Positions 17,475 through 27,248 of a DNA stretch of 64,000 nucleotides are shown here, piece by piece. The notes below the pieces were generated by a model that was given only the letters and a program-made list of their open reading frames with translations, searched no databases and had not been told where the DNA came from. The translations under genes were made by a program, and so were the position numbers. The DNA is from Saccharomonospora cyanea NA-134 (GTDB lineage: Bacteria > Actinomycetota > Actinomycetes > Mycobacteriales > Pseudonocardiaceae): NCBI RefSeq assembly GCF_000244975.1, contig NZ_CM001440.1, forward strand, positions 3,146,325 through 3,210,324, written 5' to 3'. How positions within the stretch are numbered: the first letter of the stretch is position 1; every line of letters begins with the position of its first letter.

Positions 17475-17774
17475 GTGTCGGAGAGCGATCCGAGGGAATC
17501 CGTCACGCTGCTGTTGCGAGATCCGCGGAGCAGGCCGGGCGGCCTGCCCGCCGAGAAGGCAGCTCGGCGGCTGGAGATCTACGGACCGAACGAACTACGG
17601 CGGAAACGACGCACCGACTGGCCGAGACGACTCGCCCGCCAGTTCACTCGCCCCTTGCCCTACCGCTGTGGCTGGCCGCACCGCTCGCCGTGGTGTCCTC
17701 GGCGACCTCGGCTCAGCGCCTCCTTCGCCGACATCCGGTTGATCATGGTCACCGGCGACCGTGACCTCAGATGA
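17475..17774 (+). pseudogene. Remnant of a P2-like cation ATPase
   Basis: The frame from GTG 17475 encodes GGLPAEKAARRLEIYGPNEL and then RLARQFTRPL, the N-terminal cation-ATPase domain. After that the frame shifts: reading one base over gives LWLAAPLAVVSSA, the expected first membrane helix. The end encodes RLIMVTGD, which belongs to the distant P-domain of such ATPases. So a gene of roughly 800-900 codons has lost nearly everything between and after these pieces. It sits head-to-head with the intact P1B-5 ATPase and its last 8 bp overlap the DUF4389 gene. Confidence 0.75.
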
Positions 17775-19185
17775 CGCGGTCGGAGCGGGCACCGGACGAC
17801 GCGCGCCGGGCGGCGATCGCGATCAGCAGCGCGGCGAGGGCCAGAAGCAGTGCCCCGGCTCCGAGCGCCACACCGGCCACCCACGGCAGCATGGGCGCGG
17901 TGGCGCCCACTTCGGCACGCACGCTCACACCGGGGCTGCGGTCCTCGTTCAGGGCGACGAGCACCCAGTCACCACGCGGCAGATCGGTCTCGACGGTCCG
18001 GGTGCCCGGCCCGGACGCACTGGCCACCCAGATGTCGGCGGACTCGGGCGCGGCGGGTGGCCCGCCGGGCCGCACGACCTCCGTGACGACGTGGTCTCCG
18101 GTGGTGCCGCGGACGAACGCGTGGCCGGTGCCCCGCAGGTACCGCGCGGCGTCGTCGGCCGTCGCCAGCCCCAGGAACACGCCCTGCCCCGGCTGCGTGG
18201 GCGTGACACTCACCCGCACCGCCCCGAGGCCCGACTCGAACCAACCGCCGACGCCCTCCCCGAACTCGACCGGCTCGGTGCGCACGGCGTAGGTGTCCGT
18301 CACCAACGTCGTCGACGCGGTGAGATACCCGTCGTCGTCTCGCTGGGTCCGGTCCGCCCAGAGCGCCACCGCGCCACCGACGAGCAGGCCCAGGGCAGCC
18401 AGAGCCACGAGCGCCCCCACGATCACGGACGCCACCCGGCCCGCCGTCCAGCCACCGGAATGGCCACCGGAACGGCCACTGGTGGCGGCTGGCCCCGGTG
18501 GGGGCGTGTCCGGCTCCCCCTCCGGGCCGGGCTCGTCACCACCGGTGTCGAGACGAAACGGCGGATAACGGTCGGTCAGCAGCCCGACGTAGGCGCCCAC
18601 GCGGATCACCCAGCGGTCCATGCCCAGGACGAAGTCGTACACCCCTCGCGGGTAGTCGCCGGTGAACAGCAGCACCACTCCCGCGATGAGCACGAGCAGG
18701 CCGACCAGCCCTGCCCCCGCCCATCCGGGCTGGTCCTCTCCCGGCCACAGCGCCCACAGACCGCCTCCGAGGAACAACCCCGTCACGAGGTAGTGCGGGA
18801 AGGCCAGCAACCACTTGACGAGAACGAGTCCGCGGGACAGTCGTTCGGGATAGTCGATCTCCAGCCGCGCCGGGTAGTCGGGTACGTCGGCGAGCGTGAA
18901 CGGAGGGTAGCGGTCGGTACCCAGGGCCGCGTAGGAGTAGTACTGGACTCGCCAGCTCCACCGCAACACGCCCACGTTGAAGTCGAAGAGCGCGCGGGGG
19001 TAGCGGCCGGTCACCAGGATCGCCACGAACGCCACGAACGTGAGCACCACGAAGGCGATCCCCAGCAACAACAGCACGAGGTAGTGCGGAAGGGCGAGCA
19101 GCCACTTCACCAGCCAGAGCCACCGCGACAGCGGGGCGTCGAGTCTCGCCCGTACCCGCACCGGCTCCACTCGGGATGTGGTCAT
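17767..19185 (-). CDS. DUF4389 domain membrane protein with two repeats
   Basis: A 472-residue protein. Two copies of the DUF4389 unit are visible: LWLVKWLLALPHYLVL with GRYPRALFDFNVGVLRW, and later LVLVKWLLAFPHYLVT with GDYPRGVYDFVLGMDRW; each ends in TDRYPPF. A Pro/Gly-rich linker (about 240-270), another membrane helix, a globular extracytoplasmic part and a final helix before an RRASSGARSDR tail follow. Function is not known for the family. It lies between the ATPase remnant and the acetate kinase gene, 21 bp downstream of the latter, and might be co-transcribed with the phosphoketolase operon. Confidence 0.85.
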   Translation of the reverse strand: MTTSRVEPVRVRARLDAPLSRWLWLVKWLLALPHYLVLLLLGIAFVVLTFVAFVAILVTGRYPRALFDFNVGVLRWSWRVQYYSYAALGTDRYPPFTLADVPDYPARLEIDYPERLSRGLVLVKWLLAFPHYLVTGLFLGGGLWALWPGEDQPGWAGAGLVGLLVLIAGVVLLFTGDYPRGVYDFVLGMDRWVIRVGAYVGLLTDRYPPFRLDTGGDEPGPEGEPDTPPPGPAATSGRSGGHSGGWTAGRVASVIVGALVALAALGLLVGGAVALWADRTQRDDDGYLTASTTLVTDTYAVRTEPVEFGEGVGGWFESGLGAVRVSVTPTQPGQGVFLGLATADDAARYLRGTGHAFVRGTTGDHVVTEVVRPGGPPAAPESADIWVASASGPGTRTVETDLPRGDWVLVALNEDRSPGVSVRAEVGATAPMLPWVAGVALGAGALLLALAALLIAIAARRASSGARSDRVI

Positions 19186-19206
19186 CGGATCGACCTCTCG
19201 ATCGCC

Positions 19207-20316
19207 TCACGAGGGTGCCGGAGCACCCGTCGGCCCCACGGACAGCGTCTCCTCGCACAGGCGTGCGAGTTCGTTCTCCTCCCGGCAGGTCACCAGCACG
19301 ACCGCCGTCCGGGAGGACTCCGCGCTGATCAGCCGGTCACCGGTCGCGCGGTTGCGCGCGGGGTCGACCCGGGCGCCGAGCAACGCACCGTCGAAGAGTT
19401 CCGCACGCAACCCCGGCTGGTGCTCCGCCACTCCTCCCGTCAACACGACGGCGTCCGGTTCCGCCGCCGACACCGCCTGCGCCGCCATCTCCCGGCGAAG
19501 CCGGTGCAGGTACACGTCGAGAGCCAGCCGCGCCTCGGGGTCGCCCCGGGCGCGGGACCGCAACACCTCCCGAACGTCTCCGCTCGTCCCGGAAAGCCCC
19601 GCGAGCCCGGAATTCCGGTTGAGCGCGGCCTCCACGTCGGACACGGACAGCCCGTGCTCGCGCAGAAGGTACAGCGGTATGCCCGGGTCGATCGATCCGC
19701 ACCGGGTGGCCATGGCGGCGCCCTCGAGCGGGGTGAAGCCCATGGAGGTGTCGAGGCTTCGCCCGCCGACGACGGCCGTCACCGACACTCCCGCACCGAG
19801 GTGGCAACACACCAACCGCAGTCGCCGGACCGGACGGTCGAGCAGCTCGGCGGTCCTGCGGGTCGCGTGGGCGAGCGACAGCCCGTGGAAGCCGTACCGG
19901 CGGAGACCGTACCGGTCCCGCCACCGCCGAGGCAGCGGGTACGTGGCCACGTGCGCGGGCAGGCCGGCGTGGAAGGCGGTGTCGAAACACCCCACCACCG
20001 GAACGCCGGCAGGCAGGTCCAGAGCGTGCCGGGCCAGCGTCAGCGACCGCGGCTGGTGCACGGGCGCCAGGGGCACCTGGCACCGCAGTTCGGCGAGGCT
20101 CCCCTCGTCGAGCACCGTCGGGGTTGTCCGGTCCCCGCCGTGTACGACACGGACCGACACCGCGTGGACGGGCGGATGTGCCGCCGCGAAGCCCTCCAGC
20201 TCGTCCCGGGTCACGCCGTCCCACTCCGCGACGTGCTCTTCGGCGGCCACCACGCCGCCGTCCACCACGGCGAGCTTGAGGCTCGACGAACCGGGGTTGA
20301 CGGTGAGAACCCGCAT
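19207..20316 (-). CDS. ackA: Acetate kinase
   Basis: A 369-residue ASKHA-fold kinase converting acetyl phosphate and ADP to acetate and ATP. TVNPGSSSLK opens the protein, then VVHGG, CFDTAFH with the catalytic Asp, RYGFHGLS, and HLGAGVSVTAVVGGRSLDTS with MGFTPLEG. The canonical HLGNG is HLGAG and the GTRSGD stretch is ATRCGS here, mild deviations near the active site. The start shares one base with the phosphoketolase stop (TGATG), so the two are made in tandem: phosphoketolase produces acetyl phosphate and this enzyme draws ATP from it. Confidence 0.93.
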   Translation of the reverse strand: MRVLTVNPGSSSLKLAVVDGGVVAAEEHVAEWDGVTRDELEGFAAAHPPVHAVSVRVVHGGDRTTPTVLDEGSLAELRCQVPLAPVHQPRSLTLARHALDLPAGVPVVGCFDTAFHAGLPAHVATYPLPRRWRDRYGLRRYGFHGLSLAHATRRTAELLDRPVRRLRLVCCHLGAGVSVTAVVGGRSLDTSMGFTPLEGAAMATRCGSIDPGIPLYLLREHGLSVSDVEAALNRNSGLAGLSGTSGDVREVLRSRARGDPEARLALDVYLHRLRREMAAQAVSAAEPDAVVLTGGVAEHQPGLRAELFDGALLGARVDPARNRATGDRLISAESSRTAVVLVTCREENELARLCEETLSVGPTGAPAPS

Positions 20317-22673
20317 CAGCCCACCCACCTCCAGTCGCGGATCTCCGGGAGGTCCTCACCGGTACGCCGGATGTGGTCGTGGTGGCGGTCGAGGTGGTGG
20401 AGCAACCGTTGCCGCAGGGTGCCGAGGCGATCGGCGACTCTGGGAATGCGTTCGAGCGCGGCCAGGGCGAGGTGGAAACGGTCGATCGCGTTCAGCACGC
20501 ACATGTCGAACGGAGTCGTGGTCCCCCCGTTCTCCGAGAAGCCGCGGACGTGCACGTGATCGTGGTTGGGCCGGTTGTAGGTGAGTTCGTGGATCAACCA
20601 CGGGTAGCCGTGGAACGCGAAGATCACCGGCGTGTCGCTGGTGAACACCGCCGTGTAGTCCCGGTCGGACATCCCGTGGGGGTGCCTGTGCGGAACCGGC
20701 AGGCGGGTCAGGTCCACCACGTTGACGACGCGGATCCGGAGATCCGGCACGAGTTCCCGGAGGACGTGCACCGCCGCGACGGTTTCCTGGGTCGGCACGT
20801 CTCCCGCACAGGCGAGCACCACGTCGGTTCCCCCTTCGTGGTCCGTGCTCGCCCACTCCCACAGGCCGAGCCCGCGTTCACAGTGAGCCCGCGCCGCGTC
20901 GGAGTCCAAGTACTGCGGTTCCGACTGCTTGCCCGCGACGATCACGTTCACCAGTCCCCGTGACCTCAGGCAGTGCTCCGCGACGTGCAGCAGGCAGTTC
21001 GCGTCGGGAGGGAGGTAGACCCGGGTGATCTCGGCGCGCTTGCTGAGGATGTGGTCGATGAAGCCAGGGTCCTGGTGCGAGGCGCCGTTGTGGTCCTGCC
21101 GCCAGACGTGGGAGGTCAGGAGGTAGTTGAGGCTCGGCACCGGGCGGCGCCAGGGCTCTTCGGCCGCCATGTGGAGCCACTTCGCGTGCTGGGCGACCAT
21201 CGAGTCGACCAGGTGCGTGAACGCCTCGTAACTGGAGAACAACCCGTGCCCACCGGTCAGGAGGTAGCCCTCCAACCAACCCTGGCACAGGTGCTCGGAC
21301 AGGATCTCGAACACCCGGCCATCGGGGTCGAGGTGATCGTCGCCGGGGAGCGTGGGCAACCGCCAGCGGCGGCCCGTCACCTCGAACACCGCGTCGAGCC
21401 GGTTGGAGGCGTGCTCGTCCGGCGAGAACAGCAACAGGTTCCCGCGGCCTGCGTTGAGGCGCATCGCGTCGCGCAGGTAGCGCCCCAGCGCGCGGGTCGA
21501 CTCGGCGTCGCGCCCGCCGGGCGCGCGCACGTCGACGGCGTGCGCGGCCACCGGCGGCAGGCGCAGCTCCCGCTGCACCCAGCCGTGTGCCAGGGGGTTG
21601 GCGCTCATGCGCAGCTCGGGTTCCGGACAGTGTGCCTCCACCAGCGGAGCCGGGGAACCGTCCCGGTCGAACAACTCGTCGGGTCGGTAGGAACGCAACC
21701 ACCGCTCCAACTGCAGTAGCTGCCGCGGGTCGTGGCGGACTCCGGGCAACGGCACCTGATGCGAGCGCCAGGTGCCCTCCACCGGCTCCCCGTCGCGCAG
21801 GGCCGGGCCGGTCCACCCCTTGGGCGTGCGGAGCAGGACCACGGGCCGCCGCCCTTCCGCCATCCGGACGAGACACTCGTCGAGCGCCGCCGCGTAGGCC
21901 TCGTGCACGGCGGTCGGGTCGGTGCCCTCCACCTCGATCGGCTCCCAGCCGTGGCCGCGGACGAACGACCGGAGGTCCTCGCGTGGCAACCGCGACAGCA
22001 CCGTGGGGTTGGCGATCTTGTACCCGTTCAGGTGCAGGATCGGCAGCACCTGGCCGTCCTCGACCGGGTCGAGGAAGGCAGGTGCCTGCCAGCTCGCCGC
22101 CAACGGACCGGTCTCGGCCTCTCCGTCCCCGATCACGCAGGCCACCACCAGGCCGGGCTTGTCGAGAGCGGCACCCGTGGCGTGGGCCAACGCGTATCCC
22201 AGCTCTCCGCCCTCGTGGATGGACCCGGGCACATGAGGTGACGCGTGGCTCGGCACCCCGCCGGGGAAGGAGAACTGGCGGAACAACCGCCGCATGCCCT
22301 CCTCGTCACGCGCGACGTCGGGATGGCACTCCGAGTAGGTTCCCTCCAGCCACGCGGCGGCGTTGAGTGCCGCGGACCCGTGTCCCGGGCCCGCGACGAA
22401 CAGAACGTTCGCCGAGGTCTCGCGGATGACGCGGTTGAGGTGGGCGTAGGTGAGGGTCAGGCCCGGCACCGTCCCCCAGTGGCCGAGCAAGCGGGGCTTG
22501 ACGTGTTCCGCCACGAGGGGCTCGCCGAGCAAGGGGTTGTCCAGCAGGTAGATCTGCCCCACCGCGAGGTAGTTCGCGGCGCGCCACCACGCGTCCAACC
22601 CGGTGAGCCACTCCGCGTCGGAGCGCCTAACCCGCCCGATGTCACCCGCCGGCACCTCTCGGGTCGCAACCAC
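20316..22673 (-). CDS. xfp: Xylulose-5-phosphate/fructose-6-phosphate phosphoketolase
   Basis: A 785-residue TPP enzyme splitting xylulose-5-P or fructose-6-P with phosphate into acetyl phosphate. Family signatures include [20 protein letters not shown] near the start, [23 protein letters not shown] (TPP site), [26 protein letters not shown] and [18 protein letters not shown] 22673 gives the normal family length; the long open frame upstream has no homology-like features. It is coupled to ackA and forms the head of an acetyl-phosphate/ATP module. A DosR-box-like site 58 bp upstream suggests hypoxic control. Confidence 0.93.
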   Translation of the reverse strand: MVATREVPAGDIGRVRRSDAEWLTGLDAWWRAANYLAVGQIYLLDNPLLGEPLVAEHVKPRLLGHWGTVPGLTLTYAHLNRVIRETSANVLFVAGPGHGSAALNAAAWLEGTYSECHPDVARDEEGMRRLFRQFSFPGGVPSHASPHVPGSIHEGGELGYALAHATGAALDKPGLVVACVIGDGEAETGPLAASWQAPAFLDPVEDGQVLPILHLNGYKIANPTVLSRLPREDLRSFVRGHGWEPIEVEGTDPTAVHEAYAAALDECLVRMAEGRRPVVLLRTPKGWTGPALRDGEPVEGTWRSHQVPLPGVRHDPRQLLQLERWLRSYRPDELFDRDGSPAPLVEAHCPEPELRMSANPLAHGWVQRELRLPPVAAHAVDVRAPGGRDAESTRALGRYLRDAMRLNAGRGNLLLFSPDEHASNRLDAVFEVTGRRWRLPTLPGDDHLDPDGRVFEILSEHLCQGWLEGYLLTGGHGLFSSYEAFTHLVDSMVAQHAKWLHMAAEEPWRRPVPSLNYLLTSHVWRQDHNGASHQDPGFIDHILSKRAEITRVYLPPDANCLLHVAEHCLRSRGLVNVIVAGKQSEPQYLDSDAARAHCERGLGLWEWASTDHEGGTDVVLACAGDVPTQETVAAVHVLRELVPDLRIRVVNVVDLTRLPVPHRHPHGMSDRDYTAVFTSDTPVIFAFHGYPWLIHELTYNRPNHDHVHVRGFSENGGTTTPFDMCVLNAIDRFHLALAALERIPRVADRLGTLRQRLLHHLDRHHDHIRRTGEDLPEIRDWRWVG

Positions 22674-22730
22674 ACTGCCAGCGTTTCCGGCACACCGTCT
22701 TCCGGCGACGGCACGTCGGCCCTCGCGGTG

Positions 22731-22744
22731 GGGCCATAGGTCCT
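22731..22744 (-). promoter_or_regulatory. DosR-box-like site upstream of phosphoketolase
   Basis: On the minus strand AGGACCTATGGCCC agrees with GGGACTWWAGTCCC (core of the mycobacterial DosR box) at 10 of 14 positions, keeping the 5+4+5 spacing. It lies 58 bp before the phosphoketolase start. The match alone is weak in GC-rich DNA; the stronger sites in the 38-46 kb block make it more credible. Confidence 0.4.
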
Positions 22745-22879
22745 CGGCGTCCCGGGTGACGGCAGCGCGCCTCGGACGGCGCGGCCCGCAGGCCACCGCC
22801 CGAGTGCGCGAAAACCGGCCTGATCGCGCTACCCACCTGTGGGCGGACCGTGCCACCGGCTCCGCCACCGGGCTGCCGG

Positions 22880-23299
22880 CTATTCGATGACCATGCGCAC
22901 GGGCGTGCCGTGCTCGATCGTGCGGCTCACGGTGCAGAGTTTGTCGTGCGACAGGGCGACCGTGCGGGGCAGGATCGCGCGGGCGGCGTCGCCCTGCGCG
23001 CCCTCCGGAAACCGCACCGTGAACGTGACGGTGAGGTTCTCCATGCGGTTGCCGGCCTCCTTGTCCGACACCTTGTCGCCGCTCACGGTCACGGTGAACT
23101 CGTCGGGTTCGGTACGCCTGCTGGTGGCGACGTCGGTGTCGATCGCGGTGCACCCGCCGATCGCGGCGAGCAGCAGTTCCACCGGGCTGAACTCGTCGTC
23201 GGAGTTACCGAACCGGAGGCTGCCGCCCCGCCCGTTGTGCGCGACGTAGCGGCCCTCGGACTCCCGCTCGACGCGCACGGACCTGTGAGATGTCGTCAT
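22880..23299 (-). CDS. OsmC family protein
   Basis: A 139-residue OsmC/Ohr-fold protein. [20 protein letters not shown] carries the first redox Cys (Cys50), and the second Cys (Cys122) lies in [11 protein letters not shown]; the Glu of SPVEL is the usual helper. The arrangement fits the YhfA/OsmC subgroup of thiol peroxidases that reduce organic hydroperoxides, rather than Ohr. It lies 29 bp downstream of pyruvate oxidase, whose H2O2-linked or membrane oxidase activity can create peroxides, and 206 bp upstream of phosphoketolase. Confidence 0.9.
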   Translation of the reverse strand: MTTSHRSVRVERESEGRYVAHNGRGGSLRFGNSDDEFSPVELLLAAIGGCTAIDTDVATSRRTEPDEFTVTVSGDKVSDKEAGNRMENLTVTFTVRFPEGAQGDAARAILPRTVALSHDKLCTVSRTIEHGTPVRMVIE

Positions 23300-23328
23300 G
23301 GCGTCGAACCTACCGCCATGATCCCCAC

Positions 23329-25071
23329 TCAGGGCCTCGGGATGTTGCGGAGGTTCGACCGCGCGAGCTGGATCATGCGCCCCACACCACCCTGCAACAC
23401 CATCTTGCTGGTCGCCAGGGCGAAACCGGTGAGCTGCTGACCGGTGATGCGCGGCGGGATGGACAGCGCGTTCGGGTCGGTGACGACGTCCAGCAGCGCG
23501 GGACCGTCGTGGTCGAGGACGGCGCGGATACCGCTGCGCACGTCCCTGGGATCGTCGATCCGCACGCCGTACGCTCCGGCCGCACTCGCGATCGCCGCGT
23601 AGTCGGTGTCCGGGTAGGTGGTGGCGTGCGGGGGCAGCCCCGCCACGAGCATCTCCAGATCGACCATGCTCAACGACGAGTTGTTGAACAGGACGATCTT
23701 CACGGGAAGTCCGTAGTGGACGATGGTGAGGAAGTCGCCCATGAGCATGGAGAACCCGCCGTCGCCCGCCATGGCGATCACCTGCCGCGCGGTGTCGGGA
23801 AGCTGCGCGCCGATGGCCTGGGGCATGGCGTTCGCCATCGAACCGTGCGTGTACGAACCGATCATGCGGCGTCGGCCGTTGGGGCTGAGATAGCGGGCGG
23901 CCCAGACGTTGCACATTCCGGTGTCCACCGTGAACACCGCGTCGTCGGCGGCTTCGTCGTCCAGGACCGAGGCGACGTACTCGGGGTGGATCGGTTTGTG
24001 TCGCTCCACGTCGGTGGTGTAGGCGGAGACGACGTTCTCCAGGACGTCGGCGTGCTTGCGCAGCATCCGGTCGAGGAACCGCCGATCGGTCTTGCGGTTC
24101 ACCCGGGGTGTCAGCGACCGCAGCGTCTCCCGGACGTCGCCGCACACGCCGTGGTCGAGCCGGGACCGCCTGCCGAGCGCCTCGGGGCGCGTGTCCACCT
24201 GCGCGATCCGCACGTCGTCGGGCAGGAAAGGCCGGTACGGGAAGTCGGTCCCGAGCAGGATCAGCAGGTCGCACTCGTGCATCGCCTCGTACGCCGCGCC
24301 GTAGCCGAGCAGCCCCGACATGCCCACGTCGAACGGGTTGTCGTACTGGATCCACTCCTTGCCCCGCAAGGCGTGCCCGACCGGGGCGAGCACCTTGCCC
24401 GCGAATTCCATCACCTCGTCGTGCGCATCGGCGACGCCGCGACCGCAGAACAGGGTCACCCGCTGCGCCTCGTCGACCATCTGGGCGAGCCGGTCGACTT
24501 CCGCCTCGCCCGGCCGCACGGTCGGGCCGCCGATCGGGAGCGCCATCTCGGTGCGCCTGCGTGGGAGGTCCATGCCCGCCACGTCGCCGGGCAGAACGAG
24601 CACCGACACCCCCGACCGGCCGATCGCGGTCTGGATGGCGATCTGCGCGACCTGCGGCATCTGGTCGGGCGTCGAGACCATCTCGCAGTAGTGGCTGCAC
24701 TCGGCGAACAACCGTTCGGGATGCGTCTCCTGGAAGTACGACGTGCCGATGTCCTCGCTCGGGATGTGGGCCGCGATGGCGAGCACGGGAGCCGAGCTGC
24801 GGTGCGCGTCGTACAGGCCGTTGATGAGGTGGACGTGGCCGGGCCCGCAGCTACCGGCACACGCGGTCGGCCTGCCGGTGATCTGGGCCTCGGCCCCCGC
24901 GGCGAACGCGGCGACCTCCTCGTGCCGCACCTGCACCCACTCGATCTTGGGGTTTCGCCGAACGGCGTCGGTGACCGGGTTGAGGCTGTCGCCCACGACG
25001 CCGTACACGCGCTGTACCCCGGCCTGCACCAGCATGTCCACCAACTGCTCGGCCACCGTCTGGTTGGCCAT
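23329..25071 (-). CDS. poxB: Pyruvate dehydrogenase (quinone)/pyruvate oxidase
   Basis: A 580-residue TPP- and FAD-dependent enzyme converting pyruvate to acetate (quinone type) or acetyl phosphate. The N-terminal VYGVVGDSLNPVTDA and RHEEVAAFAAGAEA hold the TPP Glu, PVLAIAAHIPS follows, and AGDGGFSMLMGDF with NNSSLSMVDLE is the TPP-pyrophosphate motif. The C-terminal tail has MIQLARSNLRNIPRP, resembling the PoxB membrane-binding tail. ATG 25071 has GAGGGGAG five bases upstream and is preferred over GTG 25077, which overlaps that site. Together with xfp and ackA it funnels carbon to acetate with ATP gain. Confidence 0.92.
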   Translation of the reverse strand: MANQTVAEQLVDMLVQAGVQRVYGVVGDSLNPVTDAVRRNPKIEWVQVRHEEVAAFAAGAEAQITGRPTACAGSCGPGHVHLINGLYDAHRSSAPVLAIAAHIPSEDIGTSYFQETHPERLFAECSHYCEMVSTPDQMPQVAQIAIQTAIGRSGVSVLVLPGDVAGMDLPRRRTEMALPIGGPTVRPGEAEVDRLAQMVDEAQRVTLFCGRGVADAHDEVMEFAGKVLAPVGHALRGKEWIQYDNPFDVGMSGLLGYGAAYEAMHECDLLILLGTDFPYRPFLPDDVRIAQVDTRPEALGRRSRLDHGVCGDVRETLRSLTPRVNRKTDRRFLDRMLRKHADVLENVVSAYTTDVERHKPIHPEYVASVLDDEAADDAVFTVDTGMCNVWAARYLSPNGRRRMIGSYTHGSMANAMPQAIGAQLPDTARQVIAMAGDGGFSMLMGDFLTIVHYGLPVKIVLFNNSSLSMVDLEMLVAGLPPHATTYPDTDYAAIASAAGAYGVRIDDPRDVRSGIRAVLDHDGPALLDVVTDPNALSIPPRITGQQLTGFALATSKMVLQGGVGRMIQLARSNLRNIPRP

Positions 25072-25148
25072 GCGCACTCCCCTCTCGGCCGACGCACACT
25101 CCGCCGAGAAGTAGCCCTTTCCCGGTGGGGTGAAACGTGGACCCGAGG

Positions 25149-26312
25149 TCAGCCCGCCACGCCGCTCAGCTCGTTCGGCACGTGCGGCAGGGTCGTGGTC
25201 GCCTCTTTCTCGCCGGTGGCGAGGTTCAGCCGGTGCACCCGTTTCGTCGCCGGGTCGGTGACGTAGGCGTCGTCACCACGCACGAACAGGGCCGGGCGCG
25301 GCTGCTGCCACTCCAGCGGTTCCTCCCACGGTTCGAGCACCGGGATGGTCTTCGTGACCTCGGCGCTCTCGGGGTCGATGACGTGCAACCGCCCGTCGGT
25401 GCCGAGGACGAGCGCCTCCCCCCGCGGACCGCGGCCGAGAGAGCGGAACGTGTAGCTCGTACCCAGGTCGACCAGCTCCAGTGAGGTGTCCCTCGTGTCG
25501 ATGAGCGAGATCCGCTCGGGGCGTTCCAGCTCCGCGTCCGGGTCCTGCTTGTAGTCGCCGAGCACGATGGGCGAGACGTCCGAGCCTGCCTGGTTGCCGA
25601 TACGCCCGTACTCGGTGGGGCTGTCGACCTTCGTGATCTCGCCGCCCGCGTACACGAGCACGCCGTCCTCACAGCCCACGACCACGGCACCGCCCTGCGC
25701 CGTGGCCTCACCGTGGACACCGGGGCAGTCCTCGTTGCGGGTGAGTTCCTTGCGCTGCGCGTCGAGTACCGCGATGCCGCGCCGCTCCTCCTCGTCGCCG
25801 AGCGTGACGAGGAGTCCGCCGTCCTCGACGGCGACGGCGACCCCGTGGTGCGGTTCGGCCGTCCGGTAGGTCTCGGTGGCCGACTTGCCCTCGCCGAGGT
25901 CCGCCGGATCGAACGACGTCACCGTGCCGGAGCCGTCGGCGAACAACACGGTGCGGCCCGCGTGGCGGACGACGTGTCCCGGCTCCGGTCCGGGGAACAC
26001 GACGTCGGTGAGCTCGCCCCGCGACGCGTCGAGCACGCGGAACCCCTCGGACGTCGACACGAGGACGTGGCTGTCGTCACCGGCGGGATTGACCCGCAGG
26101 AAACCCGGCAACGGTACCTCGGCGCGGGGTTCCAGCGTGCGGCCGTCCAGTACCGACACCCCTCCGTCGTAGGTCACCACGACGGGATCGGTGATGAGCG
26201 GCTCCGCTCTGGTCGTACCGGGGTCACCCGCCGCGCACGCGCCGCTCAGGGCCACGGTGGCGACCGCGGTAAGCGTTGCCGCCACGTGTCGGCGGCCGGA
26301 TGGTGTGGTCAT
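25149..26312 (-). CDS. aztD: AztD-like zinc chaperone, secreted beta-propeller lipoprotein
   Basis: A 387-residue secreted protein with signal peptide and lipobox LSGAC near residue 26. The rest is a seven-bladed-propeller-like series of repeats (DGGVSVLDGRTLEPRAEV, YVTDPATKRVHRLNLATGEK among them). In Paracoccus the AztD metallochaperone delivers Zn(II) to the ABC binding protein AztC; here it lies 18 bp downstream of the aztC homologue, the same order. A GAGAAGGAG ribosome site precedes the ATG. I see no His-rich N-terminus in this copy, while the second propeller at 27245 has a local HGDHRHYYHAD cluster. Confidence 0.85.
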   Translation of the reverse strand: MTTPSGRRHVAATLTAVATVALSGACAAGDPGTTRAEPLITDPVVVTYDGGVSVLDGRTLEPRAEVPLPGFLRVNPAGDDSHVLVSTSEGFRVLDASRGELTDVVFPGPEPGHVVRHAGRTVLFADGSGTVTSFDPADLGEGKSATETYRTAEPHHGVAVAVEDGGLLVTLGDEEERRGIAVLDAQRKELTRNEDCPGVHGEATAQGGAVVVGCEDGVLVYAGGEITKVDSPTEYGRIGNQAGSDVSPIVLGDYKQDPDAELERPERISLIDTRDTSLELVDLGTSYTFRSLGRGPRGEALVLGTDGRLHVIDPESAEVTKTIPVLEPWEEPLEWQQPRPALFVRGDDAYVTDPATKRVHRLNLATGEKEATTTLPHVPNELSGVAG

Positions 26313-26330
26313 ACGTTTCTCCTTCTCGGG

Positions 26331-27248
26331 TCAGCTCCGGGCGAGGCCGGAGACGATCGCGTCGGTGTTGGCGCGCATGAGCTCCAGGTAGGTCGCGGCG
26401 CCGCCCTCGGGGCCGGTGAGCGACTCGGAGAACAGCGGCACCACGGCCACCCGGACGCCGACGTGGTCGGCGAGTACGCGGGCGAGCCTGTCGGGTTGCG
26501 ACGAGTCGGTGAAGATCGCGGGCACCCCCGCGGCGCGGATGGTGTCGGCCAGTTCCGCGAGGTCGGCGGGGCTCGGCGAGGCCAGGGTCGTGCCGCTCGG
26601 CACGACGGTACCCACGACGTCGAAGTCGTAGCGGGCGGCGAGGTAGCCGAAGACGTGGTGGTTGGTGACGAGTGTGCGTCGCTGGGCCGGGATTTCCGCG
26701 AACCGTCCGCTCATCCACGAATCCAGATCGACGAGCTGCCGCCCGTATCGCCGGGCGTTGGCGCGGACGGCCTCCGCGTCGATCCCGCCGACGTGGTCGA
26801 CCACCTGCTCGGCGATCACGTCGACGGCGGCGCGTACCCGCGCAGGGTCCGTCCAGAAGTGCGGGTCAGGACGCCCCCGGCTGTCACCGCCGGAGTAGTC
26901 GAGCGGGTCCACGTGCTCGGCCACGGACACGGTCGCCACCCCTGTCTCCTCGGCGGCCTCCACGTGGCGCGCCACGCCTTCCTCCAGGCCGAGTCCGTTG
27001 GCGACGACCAGATCGGCGTGCTCCAGCGTCGCCGCCTCCCGCGCGGACACGGCGAACGAGTGGGGATCGGCTCCCGGCGGCATCAGCACCGTCACCTCGG
27101 CCAGTTCACCGACGATCTCTCGCGTGATGTCGCCGAGGATGTTCGTGGTCACCACCACGCTGCCCGAGCGGTCCTCGCCGCCCGCGCATCCTGCCGCGAG
27201 CAGCCCGAGGCCCAGGAGCACGCAGCCGAGCGTGCGCGGCGTCCTCAT
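26331..27248 (-). CDS. aztC: Zinc ABC transporter substrate-binding lipoprotein AztC
   Basis: A 305-residue cluster A-I metal-binding protein. Lipobox LAAGC near residue 21. Candidate zinc ligands are His in PGADPHSF, His in DPHFWTDP, His in TNHHVFGYLA and Asp in FTDSSQP, the three-His plus Asp set of ZnuA/AztC proteins. The charged His-rich loop of ZnuA is short, as in AztC. Its start overlaps the upstream propeller lipoprotein stop (ATGA) and it is 18 bp from aztD. It captures Zn(II) outside the cell for AztB/AztA. Confidence 0.92.
   Translation of the reverse strand: MRTPRTLGCVLLGLGLLAAGCAGGEDRSGSVVVTTNILGDITREIVGELAEVTVLMPPGADPHSFAVSAREAATLEHADLVVANGLGLEEGVARHVEAAEETGVATVSVAEHVDPLDYSGGDSRGRPDPHFWTDPARVRAAVDVIAEQVVDHVGGIDAEAVRANARRYGRQLVDLDSWMSGRFAEIPAQRRTLVTNHHVFGYLAARYDFDVVGTVVPSGTTLASPSPADLAELADTIRAAGVPAIFTDSSQPDRLARVLADHVGVRVAVVPLFSESLTGPEGGAATYLELMRANTDAIVSGLARS

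Noticed and set aside
17761-20559. Long plus-strand open frame opposite DUF4389 and acetate kinase
   Set aside because: The minus-strand proteins have clear motifs; this frame has none.
22674-23153. Longer N-terminus for phosphoketolase (frame open to 23153)
   Set aside because: Would overlap OsmC and add 160 Arg/His-rich residues absent from the family.
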